Source of the DNA: Chitinophagales bacterium
GTDB taxonomy: Bacteria; Bacteroidota; Bacteroidia; Chitinophagales; UBA2359
Assembly: GCA_020631035.1 (NCBI GenBank)
Contig: JAHDIA010000094.1
Span: 1 to 5,651, forward strand
Reading direction: 5' to 3'
DNA: 5,651 nt
The notes under the pieces are model-generated. The model made no database searches. It worked only from the letters and a program-made list of their open reading frames with translations, and was not told where the DNA came from. How positions within the stretch are numbered: the first letter of the stretch is position 1; each line of letters begins with the position of its first letter. This document shows positions 1-5,651 of the stretch, one piece after another. A program made the translations under genes and the position numbers.

Positions 1-54
1 ATTCTTGAACAAATAGTAGGGAGCCGCAGGCGACTGAATAGCTTGTTTAAGAAT
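1..54. repeat. 12-bp inverted repeat around a 30-base G/C-rich core
   Basis: The left arm ATTCTTGAACAA (1-12) pairs with the right arm TTGTTTAAGAAT (43-54) over 12 positions, all Watson-Crick except one G-T wobble (7 with 48). The 30-base spacer (13-42) contains a small GCC/GGC stem (23-25 with 29-31). No T-run follows the right arm, so it does not look like a standard intrinsic terminator on the + strand. It may be the 3' hairpin of an upstream gene cut off by the window edge, or the boundary of a palindromic repeat element. The pairing is seen directly; the role is unknown. Confidence 0.5.
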
Positions 55-100
55 TAGCTCTCGTCCACAAAAATTGAAATAGAATGAAAAAAAAAGAATA

Positions 101-220
101 GAACCGACGGAGCGGTGTACGAAATAAAATACGCCCGATAGTAGCGGATACCCCGCAGTAGGGGCGAATTGCATTCGCCCAAAACGAGGAGTAGCAGCGG
201 ATAGCGGGGACACCCAAAGG
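101..220. repeat. Nested-hairpin intergenic repeat (REP-like), no gene
   Basis: This G/C-rich block in an A/T-rich context is built of compact inverted repeats. GGTGTA (114-119) pairs with TACGCC (130-135) with one wobble. GGGCGAAT (162-169) pairs perfectly with ATTCGCCC (173-180) around the loop TGC. CCCCGC (151-156) pairs with GCGGGG (204-209) and encloses that hairpin. A 14-base direct repeat (137-150 and 190-203, 11 of 14 identical, sharing AGCGGATA) flanks the central hairpin. The GTAGGGGCGAAT...ATTCGCCC core resembles, from memory, dispersed palindromic repeats found between genes in several phyla. Open frames on the - strand through here are best explained as chance products of the repeat. 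That it is dispersed in the genome is inference, since only one copy is visible. Confidence 0.6.
162..180. repeat. Perfect 8-bp hairpin GGGCGAAT-TGC-ATTCGCCC
   Basis: This is the strongest local hairpin in the non-coding region: eight contiguous Watson-Crick pairs closed by a 3-base loop. It is the centre of the larger nested structure. A short A-rich stretch (181-184) follows on the + strand, and no T-run follows, so it is not terminator-like in the direction of the downstream gene. If transcribed it would be very stable compared with the surrounding A/T-rich sequence. Confidence 0.7.
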
Positions 221-256
221 TTTGAAAAGCCAACGTTCCGTCCAAATCAATATAGA

Positions 257-269
257 TTATAACGTATAA
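257..269. repeat. Small A/T inverted repeat just before the protease start
   Basis: TTATA (257-261) and TATAA (265-269) are complementary around ACG and end three bases before the ATG at 273. The right arm contains the TAA that closes the frame upstream. Five A/T pairs are weak and could arise by chance in such A/T-rich leader DNA. The leader has no Shine-Dalgarno sequence, as is common in Bacteroidota. Confidence 0.25.
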
Positions 270-272
270 GCA

Positions 273-1124
273 ATGAATAAATTTAAAAACCAAATAAAAA
301 TAGGACTGTGGCTGATGTGCCTAATGTGTTTTGCCTTGCCGAGTTTGGCACAAAATTCCTTGGGCTGTGGTACAAAAATAGATCCCGCAACATACAAAAA
401 TGAGTTGCAACAAAACAGAGATTATAAATCAGCAGTACTGCCCAACCTAAACAAACAATTGAGCATTACTGCCTATCTGACCATTAATCAACAGGGAGAT
501 ACCATCGCTACGGAAGAGGCCATCATAGAATTGATAGAAGATACCAATCCCTATTTTGAACCCATAGGTTTGTCGTACAAAGTATGCGAATTTGTCTATC
601 TAGAAAATTACAATTTTTCAGCCTACAATGATGCAGCAGAGGAAGACGATGATGAAATGTACAAAGTCTTCAATCGACCCAATACCATCAATATGTATTT
701 TGTTGATTCGCTCATTGTAGATGGGGCAACAGCAGGAGGTGTTGCTTTCTTTCCTGGTGGACCAGATGTGGTTATCATTGCCCAGCAATCTCCGCAAACA
801 GTTGCGCATGAGTTAGGACATTTCTTTTCACTCTACCACACTTTTGAAGATATGTTTGGGGAGGAATTGGTCAACAGAAACGATTGTGAAGACACAGGCG
901 ACTTGCTTTGCGATACCGATGCCGATCCTTATTATGAACAAATTCCTTTTTCAGAAATTACTTGTAATTTAGACATTGACACCTTAGATATGAATGGAGA
1001 ATGGTTTACCGCTCCACTCAACAATATTATGTCGTATTATGAGAGTTGTCGCTGTATATTTACCAACGAACAATATGCCCGAATGGCAGAAGCCTATTTA
1101 ACTCAAAGAAATTACCTTTGGTAA
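273..1124 (+). CDS. Secreted M43-family (pappalysin/cytophagalysin-type) zinc metalloprotease
   Basis: A 283-residue metzincin-type endopeptidase. The zinc signature HELGHFFSLYH lies at residues 179-189: H179, H183 and H189 are the predicted zinc ligands and E180 the general base. A Met-turn follows at NNIMSYY (M253), with the family-like tail ESCRCIFTNEQYARM. The CEDTGDLLCDTDADP stretch (from C205) matches the conserved cysteine/aspartate loop of M43 enzymes. Residues 1-26 look like a Sec signal peptide (basic start, hydrophobic core, S-L-A then Q27); no lipobox is evident at C16 or C19. The mature part has seven cysteines (32, 105, 205, 213, 231, 259, 261), so at least one is unpaired. The start is fixed: an in-frame TAA at 267-269 precedes this ATG. 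No Shine-Dalgarno is seen. The usual family glycine at position 186 is serine. There is no T9SS C-terminal domain or long propeptide. It lies 63 bases upstream of a PKD adhesin on the same strand. The substrate is unknown. The family call is firm. Confidence 0.92.
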   Translation: MNKFKNQIKIGLWLMCLMCFALPSLAQNSLGCGTKIDPATYKNELQQNRDYKSAVLPNLNKQLSITAYLTINQQGDTIATEEAIIELIEDTNPYFEPIGLSYKVCEFVYLENYNFSAYNDAAEEDDDEMYKVFNRPNTINMYFVDSLIVDGATAGGVAFFPGGPDVVIIAQQSPQTVAHELGHFFSLYHTFEDMFGEELVNRNDCEDTGDLLCDTDADPYYEQIPFSEITCNLDIDTLDMNGEWFTAPLNNIMSYYESCRCIFTNEQYARMAEAYLTQRNYLW

Positions 1125-1187
1125 GCACTGGAAATTTGAGACGCATAATTTAAAGTTTTCAAAAAGAACGAAAAATACCAAGCAAGC

Positions 1188-4100
1188 ATGAAATCTATTA
1201 AGTGGCTACATTGCTTTACAATCATATTATTTCTTTTGGGTTCCAATGAATTGATGGGACAAATTACTGCCAGTGTTGACAGTGGATGTGCGCCATTGGT
1301 CGGAGTCGAATTTGGTTCCCCCAATAATGCCAGCAACATCAACTGGGATTTTGACGACGGAGCCTCTGCCAATGTTCCCAATCCTGTACATACCTTTGTA
1401 GAACCAGGAACCTATACCGTTGTGTATATGGCAACGGTAGGGGGGAGTGATGTAAGTGAACAACTGACCATCAATGTTTTCCCCAATCCCAATGCATCTT
1501 TCTTAACCGAAAATGAACGGATGATTTGTGCAGGAACAAGTGTTAATTTTCAAGGAATAGCAGAGGGTGGAGGAGGAACAGACATTGTTTCTTGGGCTTG
1601 GTCCTTTGGCGATGGGAATACAGACCAAACCAACAACCCCAACCCAAGCAATGTCTATGAAATACCAGGCGCATTTGATGTGACCCTTACAGTAGAAGAT
1701 GCCAATGGTTGTGATTCTACTTATACTTTACAAGATTATATTCTGGTTTCTGAGCCACCCAATGTCAATTTTAGTAGCAATCCCAGTGGAACTGCTTTTT
1801 GTGCCGCACCTGTTACGATGGATTTTTCGGCGGCAGGTTCTATGAGTAATTCACCTTTTGGGGATGAATTGACATACAATTGGGATTTTGGAGATGGGAC
1901 AGGTTCAACCCAAGCAGATCCAGGACCCATTACTTATACCGAAAATGGAAGCTATACTGTTGTCTTAACAGTGAGCGATGACATAGGCTGTAGTACTGTT
2001 TTGCAAAGAGTCATCAACATCAATGAGCCGCTTGCGGATTTTACAGCCGAGGGAGCAGTCAATGATACAGTTTGTAATGAAGTGCAATTCCAAAACCTTT
2101 CTTCGGGGGGCAACTACCAATGGAACTTTGGAGATGGGACCATTAGTTTTGATGAAAACCCGATTCACTTCTATGGCAATCCTGGACCTTACGATGTTAC
2201 CTTAACTGTAACGGCTGGACCTTGTCAAGCAGATACAACTATGACCATTTATGTACAAGAAGTATTTGCAGACTTTGCAATGGAACCAAGTTATAGTTGC
2301 GAGTTGCCCTACCAAATACAATTTACCGATCAATCTATTAATGCATCTTCTTGGTTATGGGAGTTTTCCAATGGTGATTCTTCTTTTGTTCAAAATCCTG
2401 TATTGACGATTGATTCTATAGGAGGAGATGAATATACCATTTATGATCCCTTGTATTTACCTCAAACTCTGACGATTACCAGTAGTTTGGGATGTACCGA
2501 TACCCGTACCCTTATAACAGATACCTTGTTTTTACCAACAGCCAGATTCATTCCATCTGTTGCACAAGGCTGCGCCCCTTTGACAGTTTCCTTTGAAGAC
2601 AAGAGTATTTCCAATGAAACCATTGTTACTTGGTTCTACGATTTTGGAGATGGAACAACTCAAACCTATACCTCACCCGATGACATACCCGAACATACCT
2701 TTGAAGAAGCAGGAGAATACGAGGTCATTTTGGTCATCACCAATGACAAAGGTTGTATGGATACTTCATATGTACAACCCATTAGTGTAGGTGTTCCGTC
2801 AGAAGACATTATGTTTGTGCTAGATACTCAACAAGTATGTCCAAGAGATACGGTGAGTTTTACCAACTTAACCCCTTTGGCAGATAGCATAGATGTATGG
2901 CACTACGAAGCAGATGGAGGGCATATGTCTCACTGCCCAACAGATAGCCTCATTTCATGGGTGTTTGAAAATGAATATGGATCACAAGACATTAGTCTTA
3001 CAGTAGGTTACAATGGTTGTCTTAGTTCCGATACTATAGAAGACATCATTGAAGTACTAGGACCTATGGGCTTTATCAATTATGAATGTACTTGTGATAC
3101 TCCAATGGTCTACCATTTTGATGCAGACATTAGAGATGGAGAATACTGGACTTGGGATTTGGGTGACAGCACCATCTTTGCCGATACCACTGTACTCGAT
3201 CTAACGCATACCTATGCAGAAAGTGGAGATTATTGGGTTAAACTTACGGTTACCGATACCAACTCTGTTTGCAATGCTTTTGTAGACAGTGTACTCATCA
3301 AAGTAAGAAACATACAAGCCGCTTTCGAGGTAGATAGTTTGGTTTGTGTAGGAGACTCAGTCGAATTCGACGCTTCTGCTTCGGTAGATGTTCACGAATA
3401 TTGTCATAGAGGATACCAGTGGTATTTTGACGATGGAGAAGCTCCTTATACAACAGAGAAACCCACCATCAAATATGCTTTTAGAGGAAGCGGCAATCAC
3501 GAAGTACGCTTGGTCGTTACAGATGAAAATGCGTGTACCGATACGACTTTCTATACAGTGCGTGCTTTTAGAGTAGACGCCTTATTTGAAACCGATGTAT
3601 TGACAGATTGTATTATGCCTGACCCACTTGGGATACAATTTACTGATTTGAGTGTGGGAGATACAACCCTTGCCTCTTGGATGTGGGATTTTGGCGATGG
3701 AGGGATGTCTATGGAACAAAACCCTTTCCATGAGTTTAGCTTGCCACCAGCAGGTGGAGATACAGCAGGTTATACCGTAAACCTAACTGTATTGGATGTA
3801 CTCAATTGTCCAGGTTCTTATAGCTTTACCATCTTCCCCATTATTCCTGAGGTTGCCTTCAATGCCACTTCTAACAGATTCATTTGTGCAGGAGATGAGG
3901 TGAGTTTTGCACCTGCCAATCCGAACTTTAGCAGTTATACTTGGGACTTTGGCGATGGTTCAGATAGTGTAACAGGAATGAACCCCAGTCACGCTTTTAC
4001 AGAGCCAGGCTTATACGATATTACCTTGACCATCGTAGATGAAAATGGTTGTGAGAATAATTTGGTTCGAGAAGCTTATGTTTCTGTTCAAGCTTATCCC

Positions 4101-5603
4101 GATGCAGAATTCGTTTCTGATGCCGACGATTTGGAACACAAATGTTATCCTTTACTGATTAATTACGAAAGTACTTCGACAGGAGACGATTTGACCTATG
4201 ATTGGAATTTGGGCAATGGCAATCCTGTGGTAGGTGAACCCATAGTCGGAACCATTTATGAAGCACCAGGAGAATATGAAGTAAGTCTTGTTGCCACCAC
4301 TAGCTTTGGTTGCCAAGATAGTATTAGCAAGCCTTTGTTAATTGAAGGGCCTATAGCAGACTTTGAACTAGACCCTGATCTCATTTGCCGTGGCGATGCC
4401 ATCACATTCAATATCACCGATACAATGGATGTTTGGGCATTTTCTTGGGACTTTGGCGATGGTTTTGATACCACTGATGTGTCTCCTGTCACCCATGTTT
4501 ATGACATTAGCCCAGGAAGTGGTGAGACATTTGCCTCTTTGGTTTATTGGTCACCCGATTCTGCTTGTTCAGCAAGTACCACCCAGCGAATCAACTTTTA
4601 CAATGTCTTTGCCGATTTTGATCGCAACAATGAAAGTGCGGCAATAGATACCATGCACTGTATTGGAACGCCTGACTTGTTTACCAATACCTCTGTAAAT
4701 GCAGATAGTTGGGTATGGGACTTTGGGGATGGCACCACTTCCACTCAGCAAAATCCTGGACCATATACTTATAATCAGCCTGGTGAATATCAAGTGTCTT
4801 TGTCCATTTCCGATGATGAAACAGGTTGTACAGATATTATTAGCAAAACAATGATTATTACTGAAGAAGCCAATATCGAAGTGGAGGACGCAGGTGCCTG
4901 CGAAGGAGAATTGGTACAATTGATGGCAACAGGTGGCACCAATTTCCAATGGTCGCCTCCTACAGGATTGAGCGATCCTAATTCACCCAATCCAATAGCA
5001 GACATTGACTCAACTATGGAGTACATAGTGACCATTACGGACTTTGGTGGTTGTACTGATACAGCCAAGGTACTCGCCATCATTTACCAAGAAATTGAAC
5101 CCATCAATATAGATACGTTTCTCATCATTGGAGAAACTGTACAGCTCAATGCTTTTGGTGGACCAGGACTCGAATATGATTGGTCGCCTAGTAGTGGATT
5201 GAGTTGTGACGATTGTCCCAGTCCAATCATTACGGCTATGAGCAATGTCAATTACACCGTCAATGTAAGAGACCCCGAAGGTTGCCACAGTGCGACTTCT
5301 CGTTTCAATATTGAGGTAGACCGTAAAAGCTCTATAGATGTACCAAGTGCCTTTACTCCAAATGGTGATGGCATCAATGATGTCATTTTTGTTGATGGTT
5401 GGGGCATTCGAGACTTGGTCGAGTTTAAAATATTCAACAGATACGGTCAACTTATCTACGAATCTAATGATTTGGAAGAAGGTTGGGATGGTTACTTTGA
5501 AGGCAAATTACAGAACTCAGAAACCTATGTCTACACTGCTACAGTCACCACTTGGCTCAACGAAACCCTTAGCAAAAATGGCTCGTTTAATTTGTTGAAG
5601 TAG
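1188..5603 (+). CDS. Large multi-PKD surface protein with C-terminal CHU_C (T9SS type B) sorting domain
   Basis: A 1471-residue protein (about 160 kDa at 110 Da per residue). Residues 1-24 form a signal peptide ending M-G before Q25. About 14 PKD-like modules of 75-95 residues follow (residues 26 to ~1225), then two beta-sandwich modules with a WSP motif (~1229-1300 and ~1301-1380), then a CHU_C domain (~1383-1471) with the typical VPSAFTPNGDGINDVF-like opening. PKD and related folds serve as stalks and as adhesive or glycan-contacting units. CHU_C domains direct export across the outer membrane by T9SS, as in gliding adhesins such as SprB. No enzymatic domain is visible, so an adhesin, matrix or filament role is inferred. 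The modules are strongly diverged from each other, so this is not a recent expansion. Start choice: this is the first ATG after an in-frame TAA at 1146-1148 and gives a good signal peptide. No Shine-Dalgarno is seen. The ligand is unknown, and no specific gene name can be justified. Confidence 0.93.
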   Translation: MKSIKWLHCFTIILFLLGSNELMGQITASVDSGCAPLVGVEFGSPNNASNINWDFDDGASANVPNPVHTFVEPGTYTVVYMATVGGSDVSEQLTINVFPNPNASFLTENERMICAGTSVNFQGIAEGGGGTDIVSWAWSFGDGNTDQTNNPNPSNVYEIPGAFDVTLTVEDANGCDSTYTLQDYILVSEPPNVNFSSNPSGTAFCAAPVTMDFSAAGSMSNSPFGDELTYNWDFGDGTGSTQADPGPITYTENGSYTVVLTVSDDIGCSTVLQRVININEPLADFTAEGAVNDTVCNEVQFQNLSSGGNYQWNFGDGTISFDENPIHFYGNPGPYDVTLTVTAGPCQADTTMTIYVQEVFADFAMEPSYSCELPYQIQFTDQSINASSWLWEFSNGDSSFVQNPVLTIDSIGGDEYTIYDPLYLPQTLTITSSLGCTDTRTLITDTLFLPTARFIPSVAQGCAPLTVSFEDKSISNETIVTWFYDFGDGTTQTYTSPDDIPEHTFEEAGEYEVILVITNDKGCMDTSYVQPISVGVPSEDIMFVLDTQQVCPRDTVSFTNLTPLADSIDVWHYEADGGHMSHCPTDSLISWVFENEYGSQDISLTVGYNGCLSSDTIEDIIEVLGPMGFINYECTCDTPMVYHFDADIRDGEYWTWDLGDSTIFADTTVLDLTHTYAESGDYWVKLTVTDTNSVCNAFVDSVLIKVRNIQAAFEVDSLVCVGDSVEFDASASVDVHEYCHRGYQWYFDDGEAPYTTEKPTIKYAFRGSGNHEVRLVVTDENACTDTTFYTVRAFRVDALFETDVLTDCIMPDPLGIQFTDLSVGDTTLASWMWDFGDGGMSMEQNPFHEFSLPPAGGDTAGYTVNLTVLDVLNCPGSYSFTIFPIIPEVAFNATSNRFICAGDEVSFAPANPNFSSYTWDFGDGSDSVTGMNPSHAFTEPGLYDITLTIVDENGCENNLVREAYVSVQAYPDAEFVSDADDLEHKCYPLLINYESTSTGDDLTYDWNLGNGNPVVGEPIVGTIYEAPGEYEVSLVATTSFGCQDSISKPLLIEGPIADFELDPDLICRGDAITFNITDTMDVWAFSWDFGDGFDTTDVSPVTHVYDISPGSGETFASLVYWSPDSACSASTTQRINFYNVFADFDRNNESAAIDTMHCIGTPDLFTNTSVNADSWVWDFGDGTTSTQQNPGPYTYNQPGEYQVSLSISDDETGCTDIISKTMIITEEANIEVEDAGACEGELVQLMATGGTNFQWSPPTGLSDPNSPNPIADIDSTMEYIVTITDFGGCTDTAKVLAIIYQEIEPINIDTFLIIGETVQLNAFGGPGLEYDWSPSSGLSCDDCPSPIITAMSNVNYTVNVRDPEGCHSATSRFNIEVDRKSSIDVPSAFTPNGDGINDVIFVDGWGIRDLVEFKIFNRYGQLIYESNDLEEGWDGYFEGKLQNSETYVYTATVTTWLNETLSKNGSFNLLK
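1263..4862 (+). repeat. Array of about 14 PKD-like modules within the large protein
   Basis: The W-x-F-[GD]-D-G turn marks most modules; its first residue is at W53, W138, W232, W312, W745, W833, W919, W1087 and W1177, and at Y484 in module 6 (YDFGDG). Modules 5 (W391, WEFSNG), 8 (W656, WDLGDS) and 12 (W1006, WNLGNG) are degenerate, and module 7 keeps only WHYEADGG (W571). Approximate module starts are residues 26, 100, 191, 281, 359, 450, 537, 626, 709, 796, 887, 970, 1055 and 1140. Most modules end in a strand with a [GNS]-C-x-[DSN]-type cysteine that can pair with a cysteine near the module start. Boundaries are judged by eye from the motif spacing. Confidence 0.85.
4872..5333 (+). other. 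Two tandem 'WSP' Ig-like modules before the sorting domain
   Basis: Residues ~1229-1300 and ~1301-1382 lack the PKD W-x-F-G-D-G turn. Instead they share G-G-x-x-[FY]-x-W-S-P-x-[ST]-G-L-S (W1255 and W1332), then a PNP/PSP stretch, then Y-x-V-x-[IV]-x-D-x-x-G-C. From general knowledge this Ig-like pattern often sits near the C-terminus of Bacteroidota surface proteins. The first unit keeps the cysteine pair (GACEGE and GGCTD). The second has isoleucine in place of the first cysteine but gains CDDC after GLS. They probably form a rigid spacer between the PKD array and the sorting domain. Confidence 0.65.
5334..5600 (+). other. CHU_C / gliding-motility-associated C-terminal sorting domain
   Basis: The last ~89 residues (1383-1471) open with DVPSAFTPNGDGINDVIFV and continue with a FKIFNRYGQLIYES strand, a W-D-G-Y-F-E-G turn and a Y-x-Y-x-x-x-V strand. 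This is the characteristic layout of the type B T9SS domain (the CHU_C / TIGR04131 class). The domain marks the protein for export across the outer membrane. Type B substrates such as SprB depend on a PorP/SprF-like partner, often encoded next door; the window ends 48 bases after the stop codon, so such a partner could lie just outside. Confidence 0.92.
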
Positions 5604-5640
5604 ATTTTAAATTTAAAATTCAGGATTGAAAATTTAAAAT
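5604..5640. repeat. A/T-only palindrome and alternative stem after the stop codon
   Basis: ATTTTAAATTTAAAAT (5604-5619) is a perfect 16-base palindrome that begins directly after the TAG stop. Its first 11 bases (5604-5614) also pair perfectly with AAATTTAAAAT (5630-5640) across a 15-base loop. The unit AATTTAAAATT occurs twice with a 21-base period (5610-5620 and 5631-5641). It might serve as a weak transcript end or 3' stem, but it has no G/C pairs and no clear T-run, so it is not called a terminator. Confidence 0.45.
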
Positions 5641-5651
5641 TAGGTTGATTG

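Noticed and set aside
221..258. Bacteroidota-type promoter (TTTG near -33 and TAnnTTTG near -7) before the protease
   Set aside because: TTTG is present at 221-224, but the only TA-rich candidate (251-258) lacks the TTTG half and the spacing is too long.
1..272. CRISPR array or tRNA gene in the upstream region
   Set aside because: There are no evenly spaced direct repeats with unique spacers, and no cloverleaf or conserved T-loop sequence could be found.
47..293. Two overlapping open frames on the - strand (67 and 79 codons)
   Set aside because: They run through the nested-hairpin block and have no recognisable domain. Their reading frame is explained by the repeat composition, and one overlaps the start of the protease gene.
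1132..1153. Terminator in the 63-base gap
   Set aside because: Only a 5-bp A/T stem with an 11-base loop can be drawn, with no G/C pairs and only four T in a row after it.
1117..1155. Promoter between the two genes
   Set aside because: TTTG occurs at 1117-1120 and 1135-1138, but the nearest TAATTTAA (1146-1153) matches the -7 consensus poorly and neither spacing fits well.
2023..2205. Short + strand open frames in other frames within the adhesin (also near 2593, 3388, 4390 and 5338)
   Set aside because: They are frame-shifted readings of the PKD coding sequence, and there is no sign of a frameshift in the main frame, which stays open for 1471 codons.
3940..4464. Recent duplication of a PKD module, suggested by an identical 21-base stretch at 3940-3960 and 4444-4464
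   Set aside because: The identity is confined to the codons of the conserved T/S-W-D-F-G-D-G turn; the flanking module sequences are clearly different, so this reflects motif conservation.
4569..5450. Longer - strand open frames (97-146 codons) inside the adhesin gene
   Set aside because: They lie antisense to a clearly coding region with PKD, WSP and CHU_C motifs, and their translations show no domain or signal peptide; they are shadows.

Overview
The window holds two co-oriented genes on the + strand for secreted proteins of a Bacteroidota bacterium, preceded by about 270 bases of structured non-coding DNA. The assignment to Bacteroidota rests on three things seen here: a gliding-motility-type (CHU_C / type B) C-terminal sorting domain, which is a signature of the type IX secretion system (T9SS); PKD and 'WSP'-type modules written in the style common in that phylum; and the absence of a Shine-Dalgarno sequence before either gene. 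A member of the Saprospiria or a similar environmental gliding group is a reasonable guess, but the sequence does not prove it.

Layout. Bases 1-272 contain no credible gene. They hold a 12-bp inverted repeat (1-54), a run of nine A (87-95), and a G/C-rich block (about 101-220) of nested hairpins and a direct repeat that looks like a dispersed intergenic repeat element. Bases 273-1124 encode a 283-residue secreted M43 (pappalysin/cytophagalysin-type) zinc metalloprotease with no sorting domain. After a 63-base gap, bases 1188-5603 encode a 1471-residue surface or secreted protein: a signal peptide, about 14 PKD-like modules (10 with a well-preserved W-x-F-[GD]-D-G core), two further beta-sandwich modules of 'WSP' type, and a CHU_C sorting domain. 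The last 48 bases are almost pure A/T with a perfect 16-base palindrome and an alternative 11-bp stem just after the stop codon.

How they may work together (inference). Both products should leave the cytoplasm through Sec. The large protein should then cross the outer membrane by T9SS and act as an extended adhesin or matrix protein at the cell surface. The protease has no visible T9SS signal, so it probably acts in the periplasm or reaches the outside another way. Same strand and close spacing allow co-transcription, but no promoter or terminator is clear enough to settle it. I see no defence system, mobile-element gene, CRISPR array or RNA gene. The coding part is ordinary for this phylum; the most unusual material is the structured repeat upstream and the regular cysteine pattern along the PKD array.
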